A stretch of DNA of 64,000 nucleotides from the NCBI RefSeq assembly GCF_030913365.1, contig NZ_CP133160.1, positions 3,386,001 to 3,450,000 of the forward strand. Reading direction: 5' to 3'. The first letter of the stretch is position 1. Each line of letters begins with the position of its first letter. Position numbers and translations under genes: made by a program. Shown here one piece after another: positions 17,690 to 26,523 of the stretch. This DNA is from Stenotrophomonas sp. 24(2023). Lineage in GTDB: Bacteria > Pseudomonadota > Gammaproteobacteria > Xanthomonadales > Xanthomonadaceae. Under the pieces are notes generated by a model. The model made no database searches. It saw nothing but the letters and a program-made list of their open reading frames with translations, and was not told the DNA's origin.

Positions 17690-18805
17690 ATGAAGCTGCG
17701 TACCCTCACGCTTGGCCTGTCCACCGTCCTGCTTGCCGCCTGTGGCGGCGGTGGTAGCGGCGGTGCCGCGCAGGACAGCCAGTCGCTGAACATCTACAAC
17801 TACAGCGACTACATCGCCGAAGACACCATCCCGAACTTCGAGAAGACCAGCGGGATCAAGGTCACCTACGATGTGTTCGACAGCGATGAGATGGTCGAGA
17901 CCAAGCTGCTGGCGGGCAACAGCGGTTACGACGTGGTCGTGCCGACGCTGAACTTCTTCGGCCGCCAGATCCAGGCCGGCGTGTTCCTGCCGCTGGACAA
18001 GAGCAAGATTCCGAATCTGGCCAACCTGGACCCGGCGGTGATGAAGCGCATCGCCACCCAGGACCCGGACAACAAGTACGGCGTGCCGTACATGATCGGC
18101 ACCACCGGCATCGGCTACAACGTGGACATGCTCAAGCAGCGTTTCGGCGGCAGCGCCGATATCGCCAACAGCTGGGACCTGGTGTTCAAGCCGGAAAACA
18201 TCGCCAAGATGAAGGATTGCGGCGTGACCATCCTGGACACGCCGGCCGACATGATCCCGATCGCGCTGCACTACCTGGGCCTGGACCCGCACAGCAACAA
18301 CGAGGCCGACCTGCAGAAGGCCGCCACGCTGCTGAAGTCGATCCGCCCGTACGTGCAGAACTTCCACTCCTCGCAGTACGTCAGCTCGCTGGCCAGCGGC
18401 GGTACCTGTCTGGTGGTCGGCTGGTCCGGTGACATCATCCAGGCCCGCGACCGCGCCAACGAGGCCGACAACGGCATCCACGTGGCCTATTCGATCCCGA
18501 AGGAAGGTGCGCCGCAGTGGTTCGACATGCTGGCCATCCCCAAGGATGCCAAGCACCCGGAAGCGGCCTACAGCTTCATCAACTACCTGCTGGAACCGAA
18601 GGTCGCCGCGGCCAACACCAACTTCATCCACTACGCCAACCCGGTGCCGACGGCCACGCCGCTGGTGGACGAGGCGATCCGCAACGACCCGACCATCTAC
18701 CCGCCGGCCGACGTGGCCGAGAAGATGTTCACCTACTCGATCAACACCCCGGAAACGGACAAGCTCTATACCCGTCTGTGGACCGAGATCAAGACCGGTC
18801 GTTGA
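17690..18805 (+). CDS. potF: Putrescine/spermidine ABC transporter substrate-binding lipoprotein
   Basis: A 371-residue periplasmic binding protein. A lipoprotein signal ends in LLAAC (Cys19), so the mature protein should be tethered to the membrane, followed by a Gly/Ser linker. The polyamine-binding fold begins with LNIYNYSDYIAEDTIPNFEK and contains YDVVVPT and VGWSGDIIQA, typical of PotF/SpuD. It delivers putrescine or spermidine to the PotGHI permease, whose genes lie 2.2 kb downstream behind a hydrolase and a LysR gene. A perfect terminator follows, so potF is transcribed with puuDA or on its own rather than with potGHI. Confidence 0.9.
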   Translation: MKLRTLTLGLSTVLLAACGGGGSGGAAQDSQSLNIYNYSDYIAEDTIPNFEKTSGIKVTYDVFDSDEMVETKLLAGNSGYDVVVPTLNFFGRQIQAGVFLPLDKSKIPNLANLDPAVMKRIATQDPDNKYGVPYMIGTTGIGYNVDMLKQRFGGSADIANSWDLVFKPENIAKMKDCGVTILDTPADMIPIALHYLGLDPHSNNEADLQKAATLLKSIRPYVQNFHSSQYVSSLASGGTCLVVGWSGDIIQARDRANEADNGIHVAYSIPKEGAPQWFDMLAIPKDAKHPEAAYSFINYLLEPKVAAANTNFIHYANPVPTATPLVDEAIRNDPTIYPPADVAEKMFTYSINTPETDKLYTRLWTEIKTGR

Positions 18806-18825
18806 GTCGAGCGCATGGCATGCAA

Positions 18826-18856
18826 GGGCGCCGGTGCAGAACCGGCGCCCTTTTTT
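18826..18856 (+). terminator. Rho-independent terminator after potF
   Basis: GGGCGCCGGT (18826-18835) pairs perfectly with ACCGGCGCCC (18841-18850) around a five-base loop, followed by six T. It lies between potF and the convergent hydrolase gene. Confidence 0.9.
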
Positions 18857-18863
18857 CATGGCC

Positions 18864-19793
18864 TCAGCGCGCGCTGGCCATTGACTGCATGAACGTGTCG
18901 GTCAGGGCCACCACGTCGTCCAGCTTCGTGTCCATCACGAAGTGGCCGCCGTCCAGGATGTGCACGTCGGCCTTGCCATTGTCGCGGCGGAAGGCTTCGG
19001 CTCCAGGCACCAGGAACGAGGGGTCATAGCGGCCCCACAGCACCAGCGTCGGCAATTGCTTCTGCCGCAGCCAGGCCTGCCAGCGCGGGTAGGCAGCCAG
19101 GTTGTGCTGGTAGTCGAACAGCAGATCGGCCTGGATGCGGGCCTGGCCGGGGCGGTTCAGGTAGGCATGCTCATCCATCCACAGGTCCGGATCGTAGGCC
19201 TCCACGTCCGGGTCGGTGCCGACGTGACGTGCGCGCGTCACCGCCACCGACTGGTGGGCGGTGATGATCTCCTGCTCATGGGCGGCGCGGTTGGCCCAGA
19301 ACGGGCGGCGCTTCTCCCACATCACTCCCAGGCCCTCCTCATACACGTTGCCGTTCTGGAACACGAGGGCCTGCACCGCCTGCGGGCGTGCGATGGCCAG
19401 GCGCATGCCGACCGGGGCACCGAAGTCCTGCATGAAAAGCGTGTAGTGGTGCAGACCGAGGGCATCGGTGAACTGCTGCATGGTCAGTGCCAGGTGATCG
19501 AAGGTGTAGGCATAGCGCGACGGGTCCGGGGCCTCGCTGTTGCCGAAGCCGGGGTAGTCCGGTGCCACCAGGTGGTAGCGGCTGCCCAGCCGCCGCATCA
19601 GGGCGTCGTACATGCGCGAGGAACTGGGCACGCCATGCAGCAGCAGCAGCGTTGGCTTGCTGGCATCGCCCGCCTCGCGATAGGCGATCTGCACCCCATC
19701 GACGGTGATGCTTCGGTAGGTGACGGGTGCTGCGGCAGCGAGGGCGGGCAGGCCCAGGCCCAGGGCGAGAGAGGCGGCGGCAAGACGGTTCAT
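18864..19793 (-). CDS. Exported alpha/beta hydrolase
   Basis: A 309-residue alpha/beta-hydrolase with a signal peptide (about 1-22, LALGLGLPALAAAA). The oxyanion region reads LLLHGVPSSSRMYD. The nucleophile elbow appears as MQDFGAPVGM, with Asp as nucleophile as in haloalkane dehalogenase and epoxide hydrolase-type enzymes. The late acid and base fit WGRYDPSF and DGGHFVMD. A periplasmic hydrolase of the dehalogenase/epoxide-hydrolase group is the best call; the substrate is unknown. It is divergently transcribed from a LysR gene, which is its probable regulator. Confidence 0.8.
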   Translation of the reverse strand: MNRLAAASLALGLGLPALAAAAPVTYRSITVDGVQIAYREAGDASKPTLLLLHGVPSSSRMYDALMRRLGSRYHLVAPDYPGFGNSEAPDPSRYAYTFDHLALTMQQFTDALGLHHYTLFMQDFGAPVGMRLAIARPQAVQALVFQNGNVYEEGLGVMWEKRRPFWANRAAHEQEIITAHQSVAVTRARHVGTDPDVEAYDPDLWMDEHAYLNRPGQARIQADLLFDYQHNLAAYPRWQAWLRQKQLPTLVLWGRYDPSFLVPGAEAFRRDNGKADVHILDGGHFVMDTKLDDVVALTDTFMQSMASAR

Positions 19794-19925
19794 CAGGGTG
19801 CTCCAGGGGGGAAGAGGGGCACACAGTAGTGAGCGGTCGCAGCGCCGGGCAGCGGGGAGTGCGCAAGACACTATTTCTTCTGGCGAAATTATCTGGAGGA
19901 TGCGTGCGGAATGATGGTGTTGCGT

Positions 19926-19936
19926 GGAATAATTCC
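19926..19936. promoter_or_regulatory. Palindromic candidate LysR operator
   Basis: The perfect palindrome GGAATAATTCC lies in the 166-base gap between the hydrolase and LysR genes, 24 bases before the LysR start. AT-rich sequence surrounds it, unlike the rest of the window. Divergent position and symmetry fit a LysR-type binding site, though the canonical T-N11-A spacing is not matched exactly. Confidence 0.4.
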
Positions 19937-19959
19937 GTCCGGGCGACCCCGGGGGCAGC

Positions 19960-20859
19960 ATGGACCAGATCCACCTCATGAATGTGTTTGTCGCGGTGGG
20001 CGAACGTGAGAACTTCGCTGCCGCGTCGCGCTGGCTCGACCTGTCGCCGGCTGCGGTGACACGGGCCATTGCGGCCCTGGAACACCAACTGGGGGTGAAA
20101 CTGCTCATGCGCACCACCCGCAGCGTGCGCCTTACCGAGGCCGGCAGCCGCTACCTGGTGGACAGCCGCAACATTCTGGCCAGCCTGCGCGAAGCCAACG
20201 CGGCCGCCGCCGGCATCAATGCCACCCCGCGCGGGGAGCTGTCGGTTACCGCACCGGTGCTGTTCGGCCGCTACTTCGTGATGCCCTGCGTGGTGCGCTA
20301 CCTGCAGGCTTACCCGGAGGTGGACGTGTCGGCCAGTTTCCTTGATCGCGTGGTGAACCTGGTCGAGGAGGGCATGGATGTGGCAGTGCGCATCGGACAT
20401 CTACCCGATTCGGGGCTGAAGGCGCTGCGCGTCGGCCAGGTGCGGCGCATGCTGTGCGCTTCGCCGGACTACCTGGACAGGGTGGGGCGCCCGCAGCATC
20501 CGCGTGATCTGCAGGACCACACCGTGATCGCCCGCGACAACATCCTGCCACGCCTGGAATGGCGCTTCGGCGATACCGTGGCGCCCATCGTCCAGCGCAT
20601 CCGTCCGCGGCTGACGGTCAGCAGCAACGACGGTGCCGTGGCTGCCGCATGTGCCGGGCTGGGCATCGCGCGCCAGCCCTACTACCAGATCGCTGACGAC
20701 CTGGCTGCCGGACGCCTGGAAGTGCTGCTGCCCGACTTCGAACAGGCGCCCTGGCCGATCCATGTAGTGCACCGTGAAACCCGCTACGGCTCCAGCAAGG
20801 TGCGCAGCTTCATCGACCTGCTGGTCGACCACCTGCGTGCGCAGCCACACCTGGCCTGA
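19960..20859 (+). CDS. LysR family transcriptional regulator
   Basis: A 299-residue LysR-type regulator. The winged helix-turn-helix occupies residues about 1-60 (FAAASRWLDLSPAAVTRAIAALE, then LLMRTTRSVRLTEAG). The effector-binding domain follows (about 90-290) with the usual ELSVTAPVLFGRYFVMP opening of the AaeR/DsdC-like subgroup. Divergent pairing with the exported hydrolase suggests it controls that gene; the effector is unknown. It lies 101 bases before potG on the same strand but need not regulate it. Confidence 0.88.
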   Translation: MDQIHLMNVFVAVGERENFAAASRWLDLSPAAVTRAIAALEHQLGVKLLMRTTRSVRLTEAGSRYLVDSRNILASLREANAAAAGINATPRGELSVTAPVLFGRYFVMPCVVRYLQAYPEVDVSASFLDRVVNLVEEGMDVAVRIGHLPDSGLKALRVGQVRRMLCASPDYLDRVGRPQHPRDLQDHTVIARDNILPRLEWRFGDTVAPIVQRIRPRLTVSSNDGAVAAACAGLGIARQPYYQIADDLAAGRLEVLLPDFEQAPWPIHVVHRETRYGSSKVRSFIDLLVDHLRAQPHLA

Positions 20860-20915
20860 GAGGCCCCCGGCCCCGCCCGCCAACCCCCGTCATATCCCCA
20901 TCCGCCCCCGGCCGG

Positions 20916-20921
20916 TAGAAT
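20916..20921 (+). promoter_or_regulatory. Possible -10 element of potGHI
   Basis: TAGAAT lies 40 bases upstream of the potG start in the only gap before the potGHI operon. No well-spaced -35 is visible, so an activator may be needed. Confidence 0.35.
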
Positions 20922-20960
20922 GGCGCCCGCTGCCCACCGCCTGCTCCCGGAGCCCCCCGC

Positions 20961-22097
20961 ATGCCCGTAGAAGCCCAGCCGGAAGCCGCCGTCGTTACCG
21001 CGACCGGCGCGCCCGGCTACCTGTCCATTCGTGACCTGCGCAAGGAATTCGATGGCTTCGTCGCCGTCGACGATGTCCAGCTGGATGTCCGCAAAGGCGA
21101 GATCTTCGCCCTGCTGGGCGGTTCCGGCAGTGGCAAATCGACCCTGCTGCGCTGCCTGGGCGGCTTCGAGACTCCCACCAAGGGCACCATCACCCTCGAT
21201 GGCCAGCGCCTGGACGCCCTGCCGCCCTACCAGCGGCCGGTGAACATGATGTTCCAGTCCTACGCGCTGTTCCCGCACATGACCGTGGAGCAGAACATCG
21301 CCTTCGGCCTGAAGCAGGACGGCCTGGCCCGTGATGCCATCACCCGCCGCGTCGGCGAGATGCTGGAACTGGTGCAGATGGGCCACCTGGGCAAGCGCAA
21401 GCCACACCAGCTCTCCGGCGGCCAGCAGCAGCGCGTGGCGCTGGCCCGCTCGCTGGCCAAGGGCCCCAAGCTGCTGCTGCTGGACGAGCCGATGGGCGCG
21501 CTGGACAAGAAGCTGCGCTCGCAGATGCAGCTGGAGCTGGTCAACATCATCGAAACCTCCGGCGTGACCTGCGTGATGGTCACCCACGACCAGGAGGAGG
21601 CGATGACCATGGCCACCCGCATCGCGGTGATGGACGCCGGCTGGATCCAGCAGGTCGGCAAGCCCGATGAAGTCTACGAACAGCCGGCCAACCGCTTCGT
21701 GGCCGAGTTCATCGGCTCGGTGAACCTGTTCGACGGCGTGATCGACGAGGACCTGCCCGAGTACGTGACCGTGCGCTCGCCGCTGTTCCCGGCACCGATC
21801 TACATCGCCCACGGCATCACCGGCTACGAAGGCCAGCCGGTGGCGTTCGCGCTGCGCCCGGAAAAGGTGATGATCGGCAAGGACGAGCCGGAAGGGCACA
21901 CCAACAAGGCCCACGGGGTGATCGAGGAGATCGCCTATTTCGGCAGCCACTCGGTCTACCACGTGCGCCTGCCCAGTGGCGCCAAGGTGCTGGCCAACTT
22001 CGCCAATTCCCAGCGCTGGGCCAGCGATGGCCTGACCTGGGGCGACAGCGTGTGGGTGCACTGGCGCGACAACGATGGCGTGGTGCTGACCTCATGA
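20961..22097 (+). CDS. potG: Polyamine ABC transporter ATP-binding protein
   Basis: A 378-residue ABC ATPase. Walker A is at 53-61 (GGSGSGKST), followed by the Q-loop (FQSYALFPHMT), the signature LSGGQQQRVALARSLA, Walker B LLLLDEP and the switch His in VMVTHDQEEAM. The C-terminal OB-like (TOBE) domain starts about residue 290. These features and the order potG-potH-potI match the putrescine importer of E. coli. It energises PotHI at the inner membrane. Its stop overlaps the potH start (ATGA). Confidence 0.93.
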   Translation: MPVEAQPEAAVVTATGAPGYLSIRDLRKEFDGFVAVDDVQLDVRKGEIFALLGGSGSGKSTLLRCLGGFETPTKGTITLDGQRLDALPPYQRPVNMMFQSYALFPHMTVEQNIAFGLKQDGLARDAITRRVGEMLELVQMGHLGKRKPHQLSGGQQQRVALARSLAKGPKLLLLDEPMGALDKKLRSQMQLELVNIIETSGVTCVMVTHDQEEAMTMATRIAVMDAGWIQQVGKPDEVYEQPANRFVAEFIGSVNLFDGVIDEDLPEYVTVRSPLFPAPIYIAHGITGYEGQPVAFALRPEKVMIGKDEPEGHTNKAHGVIEEIAYFGSHSVYHVRLPSGAKVLANFANSQRWASDGLTWGDSVWVHWRDNDGVVLTS

Positions 22098-23005
22098 GCA
22101 TGGCCGGCCTCAAGCGCTGGGTTCCGGGCCTGCGCGGCACCGTCATCGGCGTGCCGTACCTGTGGCTGATGCTGTTCTTCGCGGTGCCGTTCGCGATCAT
22201 CCTGATGATCTCCTTCGCGCACACCCAGGTCGGCTCGCCGCCGTACACCTGGCTGCTGCAGTACATCGACGGCGCGTTCTCGCTCAAGCTCAACCTGGAA
22301 AACTACCTGCAGCTGGTACGCGATTCGCAGTACCTGGTGGCCTACCTGAGCTCGTTCAAGATCGCGGTCATCTCCACCGCGTTCACCCTGCTGATCGGCT
22401 ACCCGATGGCCTATGCCATCGCGCGCATGTCACCGTCCGCACGCAACGTGGCGATGATGCTGGTGGTGCTGCCGTCGTGGACCTCGTTCCTGATCCGCGT
22501 GTATGCCTGGATCGGCATCCTCGACCGCAACGGCCTGCTCAACCAGCTGCTGCTCAAGAGCGGGCTGATCAGCGAGCCGCTGCAGCTGCTGTACACCCCC
22601 ACCGCTGCCTACATCGGCATCGTCTACTGCTATCTGCCGTTCATGGTGCTGCCGCTGTACGCCAACCTGGTCAAGCATGACCACCGCCTGCTGGAAGCGG
22701 CCTACGACCTGGGCGCACGGCCGTGGCAGGCGTTCCTGCGCATCACCCTGCCGCTGTCGCGCGCAGGCATCATCGCCGGCTGCATGCTGGTGCTGATCCC
22801 GGCCGTGGGTGAATTCGTGATCCCGGAAATGCTCGGCGGGCCGGACACGCTGATGATCGGCCGCGTGCTGTGGGGCGAGTTCTTCAACAACCGCAACTGG
22901 CCGGTGGCGTCGGCAGTGGCGGTGGTGATGCTGCTCCTGCTGCTGGCGCCCATCCTGCTGTTCAACCGGTCCCAGCAGCGCGTGCTGGAAGGGAAGCAGG
23001 CATGA
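22094..23005 (+). CDS. potH: Polyamine ABC transporter permease
   Basis: A 303-residue inner-membrane permease of the BPD type with six predicted helices. The EAA loop that contacts PotG is visible (LLEAAYDLGARPWQAFLRITLPLSRAGI). The sequence begins with a cytoplasmic stretch and a first helix VPYLWLMLFFAVPFAIIL. It pairs with PotI to form the channel. The start at 22094 overlaps the potG stop and the gene's own stop overlaps potI, both by four bases. Confidence 0.92.
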   Translation: MSMAGLKRWVPGLRGTVIGVPYLWLMLFFAVPFAIILMISFAHTQVGSPPYTWLLQYIDGAFSLKLNLENYLQLVRDSQYLVAYLSSFKIAVISTAFTLLIGYPMAYAIARMSPSARNVAMMLVVLPSWTSFLIRVYAWIGILDRNGLLNQLLLKSGLISEPLQLLYTPTAAYIGIVYCYLPFMVLPLYANLVKHDHRLLEAAYDLGARPWQAFLRITLPLSRAGIIAGCMLVLIPAVGEFVIPEMLGGPDTLMIGRVLWGEFFNNRNWPVASAVAVVMLLLLLAPILLFNRSQQRVLEGKQA

Positions 23006-23847
23006 GCACGATGCGTGGCTACCGCTGGCTGGGCTGGGGCACGTTGGCCCTGGGCTTCGCCTTCCTGTACCTGCCGATCCTGCTGCTGATGCTGTTCTCG
23101 TTCAACAGCTCGCGGCTGGCCACGGTGTGGGCCGGGTTCTCCACCCGCTGGTATGGCGAGCTGATCAACGACCGCGCGCTGATGGATGCGCTGTGGGTCA
23201 GCCTGCGCGTGGCGTTCTGGACCGCGTGCGCCTCCACGGTCATCGGCACGCTGGCGGCCATGGTGATGACCCGCTTCCGCCATTTCCGCGGCAAGACCCT
23301 GTTCGGCGCATTGATCACCGCACCGCTGGTGATGCCCGAAGTGATCCTGGGCTTCTCGCTGATGACGCTGCTGGTGGCGATGGGCGGTATTCCCGGGTTC
23401 CCGGCGCGTGGCGTGGCCACCATCTGGATCGCCCACGTCACCTTCACCCTGTCCTTCGTGACGGTGGTGGTGTCCTCGCGCCTGCAGGAACTGGATGTCT
23501 CGCTGGAAGAGGCGGCGATGGACCTGGGCGCGAGCCGGCTGACGGTGTTCCTGAAGATCACCCTGCCGATCATCGCGCCGGCGCTGGTGGCCGGCTGGCT
23601 GCTGGCGTTCACCCTGTCGCTGGATGACGTGGTCATCGCCAGCTTCGTTGCCGGCCCCAGCGCCACCACGTTGCCGATGAAGGTGTTCGCCTCGGTACGC
23701 ATGGGCATCAGCCCGAAGATCAACGCACTGGCCACGCTGATGGTGATGGCCGTGTCGGTGGCGGCGGTGGTGGGCTGGTACCTGACCGCGCGCGCGGAAA
23801 AGCGTCGCCAGCGCGACCTGCAGCTGGCCCGCCAGGACAACGGCTGA
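23002..23847 (+). CDS. potI: Polyamine ABC transporter permease
   Basis: A 281-residue permease, second membrane subunit of the PotFGHI importer. It shows six hydrophobic helices and the EAA loop EEAAMDLGASRLTVFLKITLP. The short segment LDDVVIASF is typical of PotI/PotC subunits. It ends in a basic tail (ARAEKRRQRD). The gene is coupled to potH by an ATGA overlap. A hairpin follows at 23862-23890. Confidence 0.92.
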   Translation: MSTMRGYRWLGWGTLALGFAFLYLPILLLMLFSFNSSRLATVWAGFSTRWYGELINDRALMDALWVSLRVAFWTACASTVIGTLAAMVMTRFRHFRGKTLFGALITAPLVMPEVILGFSLMTLLVAMGGIPGFPARGVATIWIAHVTFTLSFVTVVVSSRLQELDVSLEEAAMDLGASRLTVFLKITLPIIAPALVAGWLLAFTLSLDDVVIASFVAGPSATTLPMKVFASVRMGISPKINALATLMVMAVSVAAVVGWYLTARAEKRRQRDLQLARQDNG

Positions 23848-23861
23848 GGCCGCCGGGCCTG

Positions 23862-23890
23862 CATGGCCGCGACGGTGTGTCGCGGCCATG
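23862..23890 (+). terminator. Stem-loop after potI
   Basis: CATGGCCGCGAC (23862-23873) pairs perfectly with GTCGCGGCCATG (23879-23890) around GGTGT. No T-run follows, so it may be an attenuating or RNA-stabilising hairpin between potI and the downstream dehydrogenase rather than a full terminator. Confidence 0.5.
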
Positions 23891-23971
23891 TCGATAGTGT
23901 GGACTGATCCGGCAACGCACGGCTCACGGGCATCGGCGCACAATGACGGCCTGTGTGAAGGAGATGCCCGC

Positions 23972-25336
23972 ATGACCGTCGAGATCATCAACCCGGCCAC
24001 CGGCCAGGTGACCTACCGCCACGAACTGATGGATGCCGCGGCCATCGAGCAGCGGCTGCAGGCCGCCGCCGATGCGTTCCCCGGCTGGGCCGCGCGTTCG
24101 CTGCAGGAGCGCGGCGCGATCCTGCGGCTGATCGCGGCGCAGCTGCGTGAGCGCAGCGCCGAGCTGCAGCGGGCGATGACCCAGGAGATGGGCAAGCTCA
24201 AGGGCGAAGCGCTGGCCGAGATCGACAAGTGCGCCGCGGCCTGCGAGTTCTATGCCGACCATGCCGCCGACTACCTCAAGCCGCAGCTGATCGACACCCA
24301 CGCCCAGCGCAGCTACGTGCGCTACGAGCCGATCGGCTGCGTGTTCGCGGTGATGCCGTGGAATTTCCCGATCTGGCAGGTGTTCCGTTTCCTCGCGCCG
24401 GCGTTCATGGCCGGCAACGTGGCCCTGCTCAAGCACGCCAGCAATGTGCCGCAGTGTGCCGACCTCATCCTGGACGTGGTGCGCGCCGCCGGCCTGCCGG
24501 CCGGGGTCTTCGACGTGCTGCACATCGACAATGACCAGGCCGCCGACGTGCTGCGTGACCGGCGCATCAAGGCCGTGACCCTGACCGGCAGCGAGCGGGC
24601 AGGGCGCTCGATCGCGGCCAACGCCGGCAGCCAGTTGAAGAAATCGGTGATGGAGCTGGGCGGCAGTGACGCCTTCGTGGTGCTGGACGATGCCGACCTG
24701 GACAAGACCGTGGCTGCCGCGGTGAAGTCACGCTTCGACAACAGCGGGCAGACCTGCATCGCGGCCAAGCGCTTCATCGTGGTGGAGGCGCTGGCCGATG
24801 CGTTCACCGAGCGCTTCGTGCAGGCCAGTGCCGAACGCCGTTATGGCGACCCCGAGGCCGAAGGCACCACCCTGGCACCGATGGCCCGCGCCGACCTGCG
24901 CGATGAACTGCACAAGCAGGTGCAGGCCAGCGTGGCCAAGGGCGCGCGCGTGCTGCTGGGCGGCGAACCCATCGCCGGCACCCACGCCGGGTACCCGGCG
25001 ACCGTGCTCGACAACGTCGGGCCGGGCATGCCGGCCTATGACGAAGAACTGTTCGGGCCGGTGGCGGCGGTGATCCGGGTCAAGGACGAAGCCGAAGCGC
25101 TGCACGTGGCCAACGACACCCGTTTCGGGCTGGGCGGCAGCGTGTGGACGGCCGATCCCGTGCGTGGCGAAGCCTTCGCCCAGCAGCTGGAATGCGGCGC
25201 GGCTTTCGTCAACGCCATCGTCAAGAGCGATGCGCGGTTGCCGTTCGGCGGCAGCAAGCAGTCCGGCTTCGGCCGCGAACTGGCCGACCACGGCATCCAT
25301 GAGTTCATGAACATCAAGACCGTTTTCGTGGCCTGA
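23972..25336 (+). CDS. sad: NAD-dependent succinate-semialdehyde dehydrogenase, Sad type
   Basis: A 454-residue aldehyde dehydrogenase, shorter than GabD-type enzymes and matching the Sad/YneI length. Catalytic residues are E228 (ELGGSDAF) and C262 (NSGQTCIAAKRF), with MPWNFPIWQVFR in the cofactor region. It would oxidise succinate semialdehyde, the product of GABA transamination, to succinate, completing the polyamine route encoded around it. The ATG at 23972 follows AAGGAGA. It lies 124 bases from potI and could be partly co-transcribed. Confidence 0.85.
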   Translation: MTVEIINPATGQVTYRHELMDAAAIEQRLQAAADAFPGWAARSLQERGAILRLIAAQLRERSAELQRAMTQEMGKLKGEALAEIDKCAAACEFYADHAADYLKPQLIDTHAQRSYVRYEPIGCVFAVMPWNFPIWQVFRFLAPAFMAGNVALLKHASNVPQCADLILDVVRAAGLPAGVFDVLHIDNDQAADVLRDRRIKAVTLTGSERAGRSIAANAGSQLKKSVMELGGSDAFVVLDDADLDKTVAAAVKSRFDNSGQTCIAAKRFIVVEALADAFTERFVQASAERRYGDPEAEGTTLAPMARADLRDELHKQVQASVAKGARVLLGGEPIAGTHAGYPATVLDNVGPGMPAYDEELFGPVAAVIRVKDEAEALHVANDTRFGLGGSVWTADPVRGEAFAQQLECGAAFVNAIVKSDARLPFGGSKQSGFGRELADHGIHEFMNIKTVFVA

Positions 25337-25362
25337 GGCCAGGTCCCGCACGCAACCGGCAA

Positions 25363-25507
25363 TGCCAGGCATGGCCTGGCACTACAGGGCGGCGGCACTC
25401 AACCGGTAGTGCCAGGCCATGCCTGGCATCAGGATCCACATGCCTCGGGTAGTGCCAGGCCATGCCTGGCATCGGCAAACCGTCCGCCAGGCGCGGCCTG
25501 GCGCTAC
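25363..25507. repeat. Cluster of four SMAG (GTAG-REP) palindromes
   Basis: Four 23-base elements lie at 25363-25385 (minus), 25406-25428 (plus), 25449-25471 (plus) and 25485-25507 (minus). Each has a GTAG head followed by a palindrome with arms such as TGCCAGGC around CAT. Heads of outer elements face opposite ways. The family is the abundant SMAG repeat of Stenotrophomonas maltophilia. The last element supplies the corA stop codon. They fill the tail-to-tail gap between sad and corA. Confidence 0.88.
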
Positions 25508-26517
25508 AGCCAGCCCGAACGCTTGAACAACCGGTACAGGCCCACGCACACACCGCCCACGCCGATGATCATCAGCGGGTAGGACCACGGTTCGCTCAGT
25601 TCCGGCATGTGCGCGAAGTTCATGCCGTACCAGCTGGTGATGAGCGTCGGCGCGGCCAGCAGCGCCGCCCAGGCACCGAGGCGCTTGACGGTCTCGCCCT
25701 GCGCTAGGGTGACCAGCGACAGGTTCACGCTCAAGGCAGTACCGAGCATCTCGCGCAGGGTATCGATGACATCGCTGATGCGCACGGCATGGTCATGCAC
25801 ATCGCGCACGTACAGCTTCACTTCGTCCGGCACCAGGTCGCCCTGGTAGCGGCGCAGCTGGGCCAGCACATCCTGCAGCGGTGCCACCGCCATCCGCATC
25901 TTGTTCAGTTCGCGCTTGAGCTCGTACAGGCGCACCACCGTGGAGCGCTTGTAGTCGTCGGCGAAGATGTCCTTTTCCAGCGAGTCGAGCGTGTCGCGGA
26001 AGCGGTTGATGATCGGCAGGTAGTTGTCGACCACGAAATCGGTGACCGCATACAGGCAGTACGAGGGCCCCATCTTCAGCAGCTGCGGTTCGCGCTCCAC
26101 CCGGCTGCGCACCGGCGCGTAGGACAGCGAGGCGCCGTGGCGCACCGTCACCAGGAAGCGCGGGCCCAGGAAGGCGTGGGTTTCACCGTACTTGATGCGC
26201 TCGTCGACCATCTGCGCGGTGGTGACCACCACGAACAGCGAATTGCCGTAGGTTTCCACCTTCGGCCGCTGGTGCGCGTTGCGTGCATCGTCGATGGCCA
26301 GATCATGCAGGCCGAATTCTTCCTGCAGCTTCAGCAGCACGGCATCGTTGGGGTCGTACAGGCCGACCCAGACAAAGCCGTTGTTGCTGGCGATGACCTC
26401 GCTGATGTCGTCCAGGTTGATGTCGTGGCGCTTGCCATCGTCATCGTAGTGGACGCAGTTGATGACACAGGCCGGGTTGGCCGCCGGATCGGGTGCAGGC
26501 TGGGACATGCCGGACAT
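25504..26517 (-). CDS. corA: CorA-type magnesium/cobalt transporter
   Basis: A 337-residue CorA channel. A large cytoplasmic N-terminal domain (about 1-265) is followed by two membrane helices. The signature SWYGMNF at the end of the first helix (about residue 302) forms the ion-selectivity loop. The C-terminus is short and basic (FKRSGWL). It moves Mg2+ (and Co2+) into the cell. Six bases separate it from the DUF4105 gene upstream, and corC precedes that, so all three are probably one transcript. An alternative start is at 26508. Confidence 0.9.
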   Translation of the reverse strand: MSGMSQPAPDPAANPACVINCVHYDDDGKRHDINLDDISEVIASNNGFVWVGLYDPNDAVLLKLQEEFGLHDLAIDDARNAHQRPKVETYGNSLFVVVTTAQMVDERIKYGETHAFLGPRFLVTVRHGASLSYAPVRSRVEREPQLLKMGPSYCLYAVTDFVVDNYLPIINRFRDTLDSLEKDIFADDYKRSTVVRLYELKRELNKMRMAVAPLQDVLAQLRRYQGDLVPDEVKLYVRDVHDHAVRISDVIDTLREMLGTALSVNLSLVTLAQGETVKRLGAWAALLAAPTLITSWYGMNFAHMPELSEPWSYPLMIIGVGGVCVGLYRLFKRSGWL

Positions 26518-26523
26518 CGTGCG

